From the NCBI GenBank assembly GCA_944381615.1, contig CALWLT010000037.1:1-64000 (forward strand): a stretch of DNA of 64,000 nucleotides, written 5' to 3'. Both the position numbers and the translations under genes were made by a program. This document shows positions 50,556-59,978 of the stretch, in pieces. Under the pieces are notes generated by a model, which saw nothing but the letters and a program-made list of their open reading frames with translations, had not been told where the DNA came from and ran no database searches. The DNA comes from an uncultured Lachnospiraceae bacterium. GTDB lineage: Bacteria > Bacillota > Clostridia > Lachnospirales > Lachnospiraceae. How positions within the stretch are numbered: position 1 is the first letter of the stretch; every line of letters begins with the position of its first letter.

Positions 50556-51405
50556 ATGACAAAAAAAGAACCCGAATATCCTGCCGCAGAGAAAAGCGCA
50601 GCGCTCCCGGCTGCCCGGCGGGATTACCGGGATACGATCTTTCGCATGCTGTTCCGGGACAAAAAGAATCTGCTCAGCCTTTACAATGCACTGAACCAGA
50701 CTTCTTACCAGAATCCGGAAGCGGACGCTTTATTCCTCCCGGCTCATCCGGATTCCAGGACCGCGGTTTATCGTGTTCTACAACGGCAGCGAGATGAAAG
50801 AGGAACATTGCATTCTGCGCCTGTCTGATGCTTATGAACAGCCATGCACAGAACTGGATCTGGATTTAAAGGTACACGTGTTTCATATCGGCTGCGGCAA
50901 AAATCAGTCTCTTCTGGATGCCTGCCAAGTTCTGAAGGAATATGCGCTATATACAGAACGGGTACGGCGCTATGCAGGCGAAACCATTCTTTCCAGAGCC
51001 GTAGAACGCGCCGTCAAAGAATGTATTGAGGAAGGAATCCTGCGGGATTTCCTGCTGAAAAACCGGGCGGAGGCGATAGCAGTGAGCATATTTGAATACG
51101 ATGAAAAACGGGAATTACGTCTGATCCGAAAGGAAGAATACGCAGAAGGGCTGAAGGAAGGTCGTGAATCCGGGCTGAAGGAAGGCCGTGAATCCGGACT
51201 GAAGGAAGGCCGTGAATCCGGGCTGAAGGAAGGCCGCAGTCTCCTCTTACAGGAACTGATTGCCAGAAAGCTTCGGAAAGGAAAAAACGCGGCCTGCATC
51301 GCCGAAGAGCTGGAAGAACCGCTTCCTGTCATCGAAGAAATGATCCGGAACATGAACGCCGAGTCCCCGTCCGGCCAGCCTGCAGTTAAACAGACGGACG
51401 CTTAA
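50556..51405 (+). pseudogene. Rpn/PD-(D/E)XK nuclease-transposase remnant
   Basis: Two frames of one former gene. The first (ATG 50556, GGAGG site) gives the family N-terminus: RRDYRDTIFRMLFRDKKNLL, SLYNALNQTSYQNPEADAL. Near 50750 the coding sense moves to another frame, continuing RFIVFYNGSEMKEEHCILRL and DLDLKVHVFHIGCGKNQSLL to 51405. Comparing with intact family members from memory, about 80 residues between these parts, including the catalytic PD-(D/E)XK core, are missing, and the junction shifts frame. The tail has the usual KEGRE repeats. It can hardly be active as a nuclease. Confidence 0.8.
51148..51238 (+). repeat. 24-bp coding tandem repeat in the Rpn remnant
   Basis: Three full copies and one partial copy of GGGCTGAAGGAAGGCCGTGA-ATCC (51148-51171, 51172-51195, 51196-51219, then to 51238), encoding (GLKEGRES)n. 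Near-identical copies imply recent slippage expansion. Such EGRE repeats are common in this family. Confidence 0.9.
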
Positions 51406-51426
51406 GCCGGCGGGTTCCCCGCATGC

Positions 51427-51455
51427 AAAAAGGGCGCGAAAACCGCGCCCTTTTT
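51427..51455. terminator. Bidirectional terminator
   Basis: AAAAAGGGCGCG and CGCGCCCTTTTT form a perfect 12-bp stem around AAAAC. It serves the Rpn remnant on plus and the end of the sugar-acid operon on minus. Confidence 0.9.
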
Positions 51456-51508
51456 GTCTTCCAGCCAGGTCAGCAGCCATCTGCAGCAGGCACAGGGGGA
51501 CATGCCTC

Positions 51509-52792
51509 CTACTCCCAGTCGAACGGAATTACATTTCCGTCCGCATCGAACTGTACTTCCCGGGGCTCTGTCATGATTTCCATATTGTCAACTTCATTTG
51601 CCAGGCTGATCAAGCCCTCGGAAATCCAATAGCTGTACATACAGAGCGTATTGTGCAGCCAGACCACCTTGGGCCCGGTCGCCGGATCCGCTTTGTACGC
51701 CAGATTCAGCGCAAATTTCATCGCCAGGCGGTCGTTGGGCATGACGGCCGGCATCTTGACGCCCGGCGCGTCCATGCAGGTAATGGAATTGGCATACGTG
51801 GTGGCCATGTCAAACTTGTCAAAAAAGCGCTTCGTCGTCACATCCGCATTGCCGATCCCGTTTCCGTTGTGATGGGATTCCTCCGTCAGATCCAGAACGG
51901 CCACCCCGTCAAAATCCGGCTCCCAGCGTCCCATAAAGACAGAGCGCCCCGTGATGTTGGGGTCCATGCCCGGCCCGCTGATGTTTTTCCCGATCTCATC
52001 CACAAACAGCACGTCGCATTTGGCAAAGGGAATCCTGGGCATCAGGCTCTTTGCCGTCTCCAGCAGGGCCGGTTCCTTTTCGTCGATCTCCATCCCCGAA
52101 AGCGCGGCAATCTGGTACGTCTCGTGAAACGCATTTTCGATGATTCCGACGCCGATTACCGCCGGCATCGTCTGCAGCACGACACGGGCGATCCGCCTTA
52201 CGTTGGCGGACATTTCCGGAAAGCCCATCGAATGGCAGATGCTGGCTCCATACTGTTTGCCCATCCCGATCGAAATCATTTTCATCAGGCCGCTCTCGAC
52301 AGGGCCGCGGAAATCCGTATGCGGCTTGATCCGCGCCGCCAGAATGATGACGTCCGCCCCGGCGGCATACTGATCAATCCGGACATCCAGCCCGTTTTCC
52401 GTCTCGCCGATTTTAACCGTCTCCATGGAAGAACGAATCGGCGCCCCGACGTTTTCCTCTGTCAGCCTGTACGTCAGAAGAATTTCTTCCTGACCTTCAG
52501 CCGTCGCTCCGCCGTGGCTTCCCATGGCGGGAATCAGAAACGGCTCTCCGCCCGCCCGTTTTACCCCGTCCACAATCGCCCTCACAATCTCCGACAGATT
52601 GGCAATCTCCCGGCTGCCGCAGGCGATGCAGACAGAATTTCCGGGACGGATTGCGGAAAGCGCGCCGCTTTCTGCCAGCTGCTTTTCCGTTTCCCGGTAC
52701 GGATCTTCTATATGGCTCTGCACCATCTTCTGGTGCACCTTTACAAATCTTGGAATCTCAACCGCTTCCAGCAGTTTATCATAAATCGTCAT
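51509..52792 (-). CDS. LarA-type (DUF2088) 2-hydroxyacid racemase/epimerase
   Basis: 427 residues. LarA N-terminal domain pattern: IRPGNSVCIACGSREIANLS, then IPAMGSHGGATAEGQEEILL, the His/Lys region RIKPHTDFRGPVESGLMKMI and VDEIGKNISGPGMDPNITGR. LarA homologues use a nickel-pincer nucleotide to invert C2 of 2-hydroxyacids; some act on sugar acids such as gluconate. LarB/C/E, which make the cofactor, are not in the window. As last gene of the sugar-acid operon it probably epimerises C2 of the substrate. Substrate inferred from context. Confidence 0.82.
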   Translation of the reverse strand: MTIYDKLLEAVEIPRFVKVHQKMVQSHIEDPYRETEKQLAESGALSAIRPGNSVCIACGSREIANLSEIVRAIVDGVKRAGGEPFLIPAMGSHGGATAEGQEEILLTYRLTEENVGAPIRSSMETVKIGETENGLDVRIDQYAAGADVIILAARIKPHTDFRGPVESGLMKMISIGMGKQYGASICHSMGFPEMSANVRRIARVVLQTMPAVIGVGIIENAFHETYQIAALSGMEIDEKEPALLETAKSLMPRIPFAKCDVLFVDEIGKNISGPGMDPNITGRSVFMGRWEPDFDGVAVLDLTEESHHNGNGIGNADVTTKRFFDKFDMATTYANSITCMDAPGVKMPAVMPNDRLAMKFALNLAYKADPATGPKVVWLHNTLCMYSYWISEGLISLANEVDNMEIMTEPREVQFDADGNVIPFDWE

Positions 52793-52875
52793 CTTCGCGC
52801 CCTCTTCCTTTCCCTGCGCCGTCCCGCAACGTCTCTGTTTTTCTTTTGCGGACCGCCCCGCGTTCCCGGCCTCTG

Positions 52876-53739
52876 TCAGAGACAGCCGTGTCGCTCCAGC
52901 TCCGCCCGCGTCGTCCGGTACGCTAAAGGAATCAGCTCCTGCGGCGTCATCTTCCAGTATTCCGGGCAGAACACCTCGACCGAAGCCATCCCGTCATACC
53001 CGGTTTTGCGGATCTCGCCCAGAAAAGCGCCCAGATCAATGACTCCGCTTCCGCAGAGCTTTCTCGCTTCCAGGCTGGGGCCGGTATCGTCGGCATTGTT
53101 GATATGGACGGCAAAAATCTGCTCCTTTTCAAGCTGCCCGATTTCCCCGTAGCAGCTGTCCATTTGCCACATGTACAGATTGTAGGCGTCCAGCGTCAGC
53201 CCGACCAGCGGGCTTTCTGCCGCCCGGACCGCCTCCAGGGCGTCCTGCACCGTGCGGATGCTGCTTTTGGGCGCACCTACCGGCTCCAGGCAGAGCCGCA
53301 CGCCGAACGGTGCGGCGCGTTTTGCAAGCTCTCTGGCAATCCGGGAGAAATCCCGGACGGAATCTTCCCTGTTTTTCCCGTAGGGAACCGTAAAACCGGC
53401 CGGGTTCATCGGCGGAACCACGATGATATGGCCCGCCCCCGTCTCTTTCGCCAGCTGCAGCGCCTCCAGAAACTCTTTTTCAAAACCGGCGCGCCGCGCC
53501 GGATCGTCCCTTTCGCCAAACAGTTCGGCGTAGGTATAAATCGCGTTAAGCGCATGCGGCCGGATCCCGCATTCATCCAGAAGCTCCCGAATCTGTTCCA
53601 CGCGGTGCGTTTTCAGATATTCCCGGATCTTGTCAAAGCGCAGTTCGATATAATCAAATCCGGCCTCTGCGCCAAGGCGGACATCCGTCTCCAGATCGGA
53701 GCAGCCCATGGACGTCGCCTCGTTAAATCCCAGCTTCAT
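52876..53739 (-). CDS. Sugar phosphate isomerase/epimerase (TIM barrel)
   Basis: 287 residues of the AP-endonuclease-2/xylose-isomerase-like family. Starts MKLGFNEATSMGCSDLETDV; metal ligands are expected in CLEPVGAPKSSIRT (Glu), GLTLDAYNLYMW (Asp), AVHINNADD (His) and SVEVFCPEYW (Glu), all present. Related enzymes (IolE, Hyi, tagatose/ketose epimerases) isomerise sugars or keto acids. Located 3 bp after the Gfo/Idh gene, hence translationally linked. The reaction is not deducible. Confidence 0.88.
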   Translation of the reverse strand: MKLGFNEATSMGCSDLETDVRLGAEAGFDYIELRFDKIREYLKTHRVEQIRELLDECGIRPHALNAIYTYAELFGERDDPARRAGFEKEFLEALQLAKETGAGHIIVVPPMNPAGFTVPYGKNREDSVRDFSRIARELAKRAAPFGVRLCLEPVGAPKSSIRTVQDALEAVRAAESPLVGLTLDAYNLYMWQMDSCYGEIGQLEKEQIFAVHINNADDTGPSLEARKLCGSGVIDLGAFLGEIRKTGYDGMASVEVFCPEYWKMTPQELIPLAYRTTRAELERHGCL

Positions 53740-53742
53740 GCC

Positions 53743-54834
53743 CTATTCCTCCTGCAGCGGAAATTTTACCGGCAGGCCCGTGCGGGTGCTGCGGTAGAGC
53801 GCCTCCAGAAGCTCTGCCGACTTTGACCCGGCACGACCGGTAACCAGCGGCTCCCTTCCTTCCGCCACCGCGTTTACAAAATCCGCCAGCTGCAGCTGAT
53901 GATAATGCTTCGTGGGATCCTCTTTAAAGAAAACCGCCGCGTCTTCTTCCTTCCACTGTTCTTTTTTGTCCTCCTCGCCGGGGACCGTCCAGATATCGTT
54001 ATAGGGAGACTCCGTGATCGGCGTCATGCCGGCGATGAACATGGAGCCGCCGTCGGTCTGCACGCCCACCGACGCGCCGTTGTCGCCGTGCACGCGGACT
54101 TTCCCGTAAAGCGCCGGGTTCTGGGAATTGCTGGCCGTGATCGTCGCCAGCGCCCCGCTCTTAAATTTAATGACCGCCACGGCCGTATCTTCTACCTCAA
54201 TGTAGGGATGATTGTAATTCTTCCAGACACCGTATACCTCGTCAATCTCCGAATCCATAAACCACAGCAGCAGATCCAGCTGATGGCAGGCCTGCGTCGG
54301 CAGCACGCCGCCGCCCTCTCCCTTCCAGGTGCCGCGCCAGGGATCCGAATCATAATACACCTTGTCCCGCCAGCCCAGCATCGTCACATCGCCCAGGATC
54401 GGCTTTCCGATCTTTCCGTCCTCAATCGCCTTCTTGATCCGCTGGCAGGGCTCATAGAAACGCCGCTGAAACAGCGTCCCGATCTGCACGTGATTGCGCG
54501 CCCCTGCCTCCAGCATTTTGCGGCAGTCGGCGATGCTGACCGCAAAGGGTTTTTCCACAATCACATTGCAGCCGCTGTCCGCGGCCTCCACACAGGTCGC
54601 CGCGTGGAAGGGATGCGGCACGCACACACTGGCCGCCTCGATCCCCTCTGTTTTTACCATCTCCGTAATGCTGGTGTAGGGCTTTACGCCGTAGCGGGCG
54701 GCGAAAGCCTTTGCCCGCTCCCGGTCCACGTCGCACACCGCCGTAAATTCCGAATTTTCAATCACCGCATAGGCGCTGGCATGGGCGTCCGCCACCTTGC
54801 CGCAGCCGATCACGGCCGTCTTTATTTTTCTCAT
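53743..54834 (-). CDS. Gfo/Idh/MocA family oxidoreductase
   Basis: 363 residues. N-terminal Rossmann fold TAVIGCGKVADAHASAYAVI (GxGxxA) and the EKPFAVSIADCRKML signature with catalytic Lys; the substrate domain has ACHQLDLLLWFMDSEIDEVY, giving the usual His. NAD(P)-dependent oxidation or reduction of a sugar or polyol hydroxyl. It lies 19 bp after dctM. In this operon it likely acts on the imported sugar acid before phosphorylation. Confidence 0.9.
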   Translation of the reverse strand: MRKIKTAVIGCGKVADAHASAYAVIENSEFTAVCDVDRERAKAFAARYGVKPYTSITEMVKTEGIEAASVCVPHPFHAATCVEAADSGCNVIVEKPFAVSIADCRKMLEAGARNHVQIGTLFQRRFYEPCQRIKKAIEDGKIGKPILGDVTMLGWRDKVYYDSDPWRGTWKGEGGGVLPTQACHQLDLLLWFMDSEIDEVYGVWKNYNHPYIEVEDTAVAVIKFKSGALATITASNSQNPALYGKVRVHGDNGASVGVQTDGGSMFIAGMTPITESPYNDIWTVPGEEDKKEQWKEEDAAVFFKEDPTKHYHQLQLADFVNAVAEGREPLVTGRAGSKSAELLEALYRSTRTGLPVKFPLQEE

Positions 54835-54853
54835 ATCCGCACCTCTTTCCCCT

Positions 54854-56143
54854 TTAGAAAATTCCCAGCACGCAGGTCGTGATCTGCGGGAAGAATAACA
54901 GGATCAGTTCCATGATGATAAAGTAACCGCAGACCATAAAAATGTCCGGAAAGGTGTCCGACACCTGCAGCCCCAGCGTCTTGCACGAGGTAAAGAGGCA
55001 GGTCGCCATGGGCGGCGTACAGGATCCGATACAGGTGGCAATCGAAATCAGGATGCCGAAGTGATACGGATCCATGCCGTAGGACATGACAATGGGAAGC
55101 AGGATGGGCGAAAGCACTACCACGATGCTCAGGCCTTCCATGAAGGTTCCCAGAAATACCAGCAGCGCCACGATCAGCAGATACACCACCATCGGCGTCT
55201 CGCTGATGCTCATGATGAAGCTGGCCATGGCCGCCGTCACATTGTGGGCCGTCATGACCCAGCCAAAGGGCGCGGCCGCCGAGATGATTACCATGATGGA
55301 CGCCGTGGAAAGCGCGCTGTCCATCGCCACCTGAAAGAACGATTTCAGGTTCAGCTCCCGGTAAACAAAGAGCGCCAGGATGGCCGCATACACCGTTGCC
55401 AGCACGGCCGCCTCCGTCGGGGTGGCGATGCCGAAGAGCACGCCGCCCAGGATGATGAAGGGCATGAACAGCGGCGGGATCGCGTCGAGAATGATCTTCA
55501 TTTTCTCTTTTCCGGAGAAATTGTATTCATCCTCCACTCCCACGCCGTAACCGCGGCGCTTGGCGATAATCGTATTCAGGAGGATGAAACCGGCGACGCA
55601 CATGAAGCCGGGGATAAAGCCGCAGGCCAGCATGTCGCCGATGGAGAGGTTGACCGCCACCGCATAGAGTACCAGCGTGATACTGGGAGGAATGATGCCG
55701 CCCAGCGTGCCGGAGGCCGCGATAATGGAAGCCGTATATCCTCTCCCGTAGCCCTTCTGAATCATCTCCGGGCCGACGATGGATCCGATCGCCGCCGTGG
55801 TCGCCACGCCCGAACCGGACACGCAGCCGAAGAAGCCGCAGGCCCCGATTCCGGCGGCCCCCAGGCCGCCGGGAATCCGGTGCAGAAGCATGTTCGCCAG
55901 CCGCATCAGACGGGGCGTACTGCCGTAGACCATCAGGTTTCCGGAGAAGATGAAGAGCGGCATGGCCAGATAGGTAAAGGAACCGATTCCGTCCGTCATC
56001 TTCTGGGCTACGATAACCAGCGGCGTCGAGCCGTCCACCATCAGAAACGCCATGCAGGCGATCATGACGGAATAACCGACGGGAATTCCGACGACCAGCG
56101 TTACCAGAAGCACGATAAATAATACCGCAATCGTACTGCTCAT
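54854..56143 (-). CDS. dctM: TRAP transporter large permease
   Basis: 429 residues with about 12 hydrophobic segments; DctM signature LRIPIA-free but clear in GIPVGYSVMIACMAFLMVDG, IPGGLGAAGIGACGFFGCVS, GTLGGIIPPSITLVLYAVAV and ATPTEAAVLATVYAAILALF. Carries the sodium-coupled transport of TRAP systems. Its ATG overlaps the DctQ stop by 4 bp, so its translation may depend on ribosomes that reach the end of dctQ. Confidence 0.94.
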   Translation of the reverse strand: MSSTIAVLFIVLLVTLVVGIPVGYSVMIACMAFLMVDGSTPLVIVAQKMTDGIGSFTYLAMPLFIFSGNLMVYGSTPRLMRLANMLLHRIPGGLGAAGIGACGFFGCVSGSGVATTAAIGSIVGPEMIQKGYGRGYTASIIAASGTLGGIIPPSITLVLYAVAVNLSIGDMLACGFIPGFMCVAGFILLNTIIAKRRGYGVGVEDEYNFSGKEKMKIILDAIPPLFMPFIILGGVLFGIATPTEAAVLATVYAAILALFVYRELNLKSFFQVAMDSALSTASIMVIISAAAPFGWVMTAHNVTAAMASFIMSISETPMVVYLLIVALLVFLGTFMEGLSIVVVLSPILLPIVMSYGMDPYHFGILISIATCIGSCTPPMATCLFTSCKTLGLQVSDTFPDIFMVCGYFIIMELILLFFPQITTCVLGIF

Positions 56144-56649
56144 GCCTCATTTCCCCCCTTTCCGCAGGCCAGGCGGATCTCCTCCACCATACGGTAAATG
56201 AAAAAGATTACCATTAACACCGCGCTGAAGGTCAGCCCCATGTAGAGCGTCGCGATGGGAATCCGCAGACCGGGAGCCAGGTTATTGCTGTTCATCGCAA
56301 CGATGCTCCAGGATTTCTCGCAGAGAAGACCTACAAATACCGCGCAGACCACCTAGCAGACTGCATCCAGCCCGTGCTGCATCCGCTCGGGGAGCAGACG
56401 GATAAAAAAGTCAATCCGGATATTGGAATCCTTCAGGATGTTGATGGACGCTCCCAGGAAAATCAGCCATACCATCATATAGATCGCGGCTTCCTCCGCC
56501 CAGGCAAAGCTTCCGTGAAAGACAAAGCGGTTGACCACCTGGGCAAATACGACAATCGTCAGCGCAATCATCAGTATCCCGCATACGACTTCCAGCACCT
56601 TCCGGATCCATCCAAACAGTTTCTTCACACCGGAGGATGAATTTGACAT
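56140..56649 (-). pseudogene. dctQ: TRAP transporter small permease, split by in-frame TAG
   Basis: From ATG 56649 (GGAG site) the frame encodes VLEVVCGILMIALTIVVFAQ, FVFHGSFAWAEEAAIYMMVW and ILKDSNIRIDFFIRLLPERM, the DctQ pattern, and stops at TAG 56355-56353. Directly after, in the same frame, GTG opens 70 further residues (TLYMGLTFSAVLMVIFFIYR) completing a normal 169-residue DctQ with four helices. Everything except one codon is intact and there is no frameshift. Candidate explanations: recent nonsense mutation, read-through, reinitiation at the adjacent GTG, or a sequencing error. The truncated part alone has only two helices. Confidence 0.85.
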
Positions 56650-56697
56650 AGTAACCGGCTCCTTTCTCTCCATTCCATCTGTTGTCTGCTTGATCTT

Positions 56698-57786
56698 TTA
56701 TTCTTCCATATACTCCTGAGCCAGCACGATCAGCTCGTCGCCGCAGGCCTCGATGTATTTGTCGTAGATCGGCTGCAGCGCCTCGCGGAACGCATCCTTA
56801 TCTACCTCGTTGATCTCCACGCCGGCTTCCTCAAAGCGCGCCAGCATTTCTTCCTCCTGCTCATCCATCAGGCGTCTGCACTCCTGGCTTCCCACCACGG
56901 CAGCCTCCTGGAACGCCTGCTGATCCTCCGCCGACAGAGACTCCCACAGCGTCGGATTGACGATCAGAGTCGAGGTGTTGTAAATATGGCCCGACATGGA
57001 AAGGTATTTCTGTACTTCATAGAACTTGTTGGCGTCGATCATGGCCAGCGGGTTCTCCTGCCCGTCCACGGTTCCCTGCTGAAGCGCGGTAAAGACCTCG
57101 GTCAGCGCCATGGGAACGGCCGTCGCGCCTAAAGCGTCAAACATGGCCATGCGGTATTCGCCCTGATAGGAGCGGAATTTGATTCCCTTCATATCCTCCG
57201 GCACCGTGATCGGACGGATATTGTTGGTAAAATGACGGAAGCCGGACTCCCAGAAATTGATCGTCTTCACGCCGGTTGCGTCCAGGATTTCCTTCAGCCG
57301 GTCGCCGAATTTGCCGTCGTAGGCATTTCTGGCCTCTTCCTTGGTCTGGAAGAAGAAGGGAAGCTCGTCCACGGCCGTCCGCTCCTCGATGCCCTGCCAG
57401 AATCCCATACCGGTCAGCAGCGAGCCGTCCGCCGTTCCCAGCATAACCTGCTGCAAAACCTCGTTTTCGCCGCCCAGAACGCCGTTCGGCAGAATCTCAA
57501 TCGTAACCCCGCAGTCCGGATTGGAATCCAGCACTTCCTTCATCTCCTCCAGCGCCACATGGCCCGGCCAGGTCGTACCGTTGGCATGCGCGATGCGGAT
57601 AACCTTCCGATCCGAGACGTCCGCCGCCTGCGCCGCGTCTCCTCCCTCTTCTCCTTCCTGCGCCGCCTGCGTTTCCTCCTGTGCCGCCGGCGCCTGCGTC
57701 TCCGTTCCTGACGACGAGCTGCACCCGGCCACGGATGCAAGCCCCATACACATGGCTAACCCCAAAGCGATTTTTTTCTTGAACAT
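56698..57786 (-). CDS. dctP: TRAP transporter substrate-binding lipoprotein
   Basis: 362 residues. Lipoprotein signal ALGLAMCMGLASVAGCSSSS, a short Gln/Ala/Glu linker, then the DctP fold: VIRIAHANGTTWPGHVALEE, VTIEILPNGVLGGENEVLQQ, PEDMKGIKFRS and LQQGTVDGQENPLAMI. The conserved Arg that binds the substrate carboxylate is expected in IKFRSYQGE. It delivers an organic or sugar acid to DctQM. A strong GAGGAGG ribosome site precedes it, as usual for binding proteins that must be abundant. Confidence 0.94.
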   Translation of the reverse strand: MFKKKIALGLAMCMGLASVAGCSSSSGTETQAPAAQEETQAAQEGEEGGDAAQAADVSDRKVIRIAHANGTTWPGHVALEEMKEVLDSNPDCGVTIEILPNGVLGGENEVLQQVMLGTADGSLLTGMGFWQGIEERTAVDELPFFFQTKEEARNAYDGKFGDRLKEILDATGVKTINFWESGFRHFTNNIRPITVPEDMKGIKFRSYQGEYRMAMFDALGATAVPMALTEVFTALQQGTVDGQENPLAMIDANKFYEVQKYLSMSGHIYNTSTLIVNPTLWESLSAEDQQAFQEAAVVGSQECRRLMDEQEEEMLARFEEAGVEINEVDKDAFREALQPIYDKYIEACGDELIVLAQEYMEE

Positions 57787-57873
57787 AAGCTACCTCCTCT
57801 TTTTTCTTTTTTTAATATGTAAATGCTACACATTTCTCTCTTTCTTTTGTTTCCGGGCGCTCCCGCCGCTTTC

Positions 57874-59262
57874 TTACCACTCCGTATGAAAGGATCCTTC
57901 CCGATCCGTGCGCCGGTACGTATGCGCCCCGAAGCAGTCGCGCAGCGCCTGAATAAAGAAAACCGGCATCCGGCCCGTCCGGTAGCCGTCATAATAGAAA
58001 AGCGCCCCGCCAAAGGCCGGGAAACAGTCCCCCGCCAGCGCTGCCGCCGAGGTAAGCCGGCGAAGCGCCGCCTCTCCGCTTCGCAGATCGGAAAAAGCAG
58101 GCTCAAAAAGCAGCGGCTTTTCCCCGGTAAATCCGCTTTCGCTGATCCGATCCAGAATCCGCCCGCGGATGATACAGCCGTCTCCCCAGATGCCGGCCAG
58201 CCCGCGCAGATTGATGCGCCAGCCCTCCTCTTTCCCGGCCCGGGCAATCAGCTCAAATCCCTGGCTGTAGGCCAGAAATACCGCCAGTGAAAGCGCCTGT
58301 TCCAGCTCCTCCTCTGTCAGGAGCGGCCCTTTCTGCGCCGTACAGGGAAATGCCGCCGCCCCTTCTTCCCGCAGCATATTCTGCCCCGAGAGATTGCGCG
58401 CCATCAGCGCCCCGTAAATCGAAGGGGTCGGCACGCCGCGCGCGGCCGCCTCCTCTTCCGACCATCTGCCGGTTCCCTTCTGACCCGCCACATCCAGGAT
58501 GCGATCCACCAACGGCGTCTGATCGCCGTCCCGTTTCCGGATGACCCGCGCGCTGATCTCCATCAGGTAAGAGCCGAGCACGCCCCGGTTCCAGCGCTCC
58601 AGGACCGCGCCGGTCTGATCCGGGCTCAATCCCGCTTCCCCACGCAGATAGCAGACGGTTTCCGCTATCAGCTCCAGGATGGCGTATTCGATTCCGTTAT
58701 GCGCCATCTTGACATAATGGCCCGATCCCCCTTCCGCCACATACCCGCAGCAGGGCTTTCCCCGGTGGAAGGCGGCGATCTGCGTCAGAAGCGGCCCCGC
58801 CTGCTCCCAGGCGCACCGGTCTCCGCCCGCCATCAGGCTGGGACCGGTAAGCGCCCCTTTTTCGCCGCCTGAAACGCCAATCCCCAGATAGCCAATCCCT
58901 TTTTCCCGGCACAGCCGGCAGCGGCGCTCCGTGTCCCGGTAGTGGGAATTTCCGCCGTCCATCAGGACGTCGCCGGGATCCAGAAGCGGCAGCAGCGTCT
59001 GAATCATCTCGTCGACCGGCTCCCCGGCCAGAATCATCAGGAAAATCTTTCGCGGCCGCTCCAGCGCGCCTACAAACTCTCCGATCGTCCCGCAGACAAC
59101 GCAGGGGCCCTCCAGAAGAGAATGCGCTTCCCGCTCTTTTTGCGATACGGAATAGAGGGCCGTCGGGATCTCGCGGCGGATCAGATTGCGGGCCAGCGCC
59201 GATCCCATCACGCCCAGGCCTAAAAGCCCCAGCCGGTACCGGCCTTCCCGCTCCGGGCTCAT
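57874..59262 (-). CDS. gnd: 6-phosphogluconate dehydrogenase, decarboxylating
   Basis: 462 residues. Converts 6-phosphogluconate to ribulose 5-phosphate and CO2. NAD(P) fold GLLGLGVMGSALARNLIRRE; active site GVSGGEKGALTGPSLMAGG and GHYVKMAHNGIEYAILELIA (catalytic Lys and HN); C-terminus RDCFGAHTYRRTDREGSFHT. Its ATG overlaps the eda stop by 4 bp. It corresponds to gntZ of the Bacillus gluconate operon, which points to 6-phosphogluconate as an operon intermediate. Confidence 0.95.
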   Translation of the reverse strand: MSPEREGRYRLGLLGLGVMGSALARNLIRREIPTALYSVSQKEREAHSLLEGPCVVCGTIGEFVGALERPRKIFLMILAGEPVDEMIQTLLPLLDPGDVLMDGGNSHYRDTERRCRLCREKGIGYLGIGVSGGEKGALTGPSLMAGGDRCAWEQAGPLLTQIAAFHRGKPCCGYVAEGGSGHYVKMAHNGIEYAILELIAETVCYLRGEAGLSPDQTGAVLERWNRGVLGSYLMEISARVIRKRDGDQTPLVDRILDVAGQKGTGRWSEEEAAARGVPTPSIYGALMARNLSGQNMLREEGAAAFPCTAQKGPLLTEEELEQALSLAVFLAYSQGFELIARAGKEEGWRINLRGLAGIWGDGCIIRGRILDRISESGFTGEKPLLFEPAFSDLRSGEAALRRLTSAAALAGDCFPAFGGALFYYDGYRTGRMPVFFIQALRDCFGAHTYRRTDREGSFHTEW

Positions 59263-59930
59263 GAGACGGCTTCCTTTCTGCGCGCCTTTCGCTCTGCCTG
59301 AACCTGCCCGGCCAGGCGGACCGCCTCCCTGGTTCTCTCCTCAATCTCCGCAAAACGTCCTTCCCGAATCAGGCTGTCCGGCGCCATCCAGCTTCCGCCG
59401 CAGGCGTAAATCCGGTCGTTCAGCAGATATTCCCTGAGATTCTCCGCGTGAATCCCCCCGGTCGGCATGAAGGAAAGGCCCGGAAACGGCGCCGAGAGCG
59501 CCCGGATCGTGTCCAGCCCGCCGTACTGCTTCGCCGGGAAAAATTTCACAATCTGGAGGCCGCAGGCAACGGCCTTTACCAGATCCGTCGGCGTGCAGCA
59601 GCCGGGGAACACCGGCAGCCCCTGCTCCTGCGCATACGCGACAATCTCCTGAGAAAAGCCCGGACAGACCAGAAACCTGGCGCCCGCCTCTTTCGCCTCC
59701 CGCGCCTGCGCCAGAGTCACGACCGTCCCCGCGCCGCAGATCAGATCCGGATACGCCTCCCGGATCCGGCGGATGGACTCTGCGGCGGCCTTTGTGCGAA
59801 ACGTAATCTCGGCGACCGGCAGTCCCCCGTCCGTCAGCGCGCAGGCCAGCGGCACCGCCGCGGCCGCTTCGTCCAGCTTAATGACCGGGACAATCTGTTT
59901 TTCTCCAATCAGCTTTACTGCTTGATCCAT
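59259..59930 (-). CDS. eda: 2-dehydro-3-deoxy-phosphogluconate aldolase
   Basis: 223 residues. KDPG/KHG aldolase family: IVPVIKLDEAAAAVPLACAL, GGLPVAEITFRTKAAAESIR (catalytic Glu), LICGAGTVVTLAQAREAKEA, VKFFPAKQYGGLDTIRALSA (Schiff-base Lys in FFPAK) and SFMPTGGIHAENL. It splits KDPG to pyruvate and glyceraldehyde 3-phosphate. No 6-phosphogluconate dehydratase (Edd) or KDG kinase is in the operon, so its substrate may arise otherwise. Confidence 0.94.
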   Translation of the reverse strand: MDQAVKLIGEKQIVPVIKLDEAAAAVPLACALTDGGLPVAEITFRTKAAAESIRRIREAYPDLICGAGTVVTLAQAREAKEAGARFLVCPGFSQEIVAYAQEQGLPVFPGCCTPTDLVKAVACGLQIVKFFPAKQYGGLDTIRALSAPFPGLSFMPTGGIHAENLREYLLNDRIYACGGSWMAPDSLIREGRFAEIEERTREAVRLAGQVQAERKARRKEAVS

Positions 59931-59978
59931 TTTTTTCTCCCTCTTGCCGGCAGCAGGCGTTCTCCCTCCTGCCGTTTC

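Noticed and set aside
51653..53152. A 499-codon open frame on plus opposite the LarA-like and isomerase genes
   Set aside because: Same Arg/His/Gln-rich shadow composition, no ribosome site, and it crosses two well-supported minus genes.
56353..56355. Pyrrolysine or other recoding at the DctQ TAG
   Set aside because: No pyl genes or recoding element are visible, and many genes here are ordinary; mutation, reinitiation or sequencing error are simpler.
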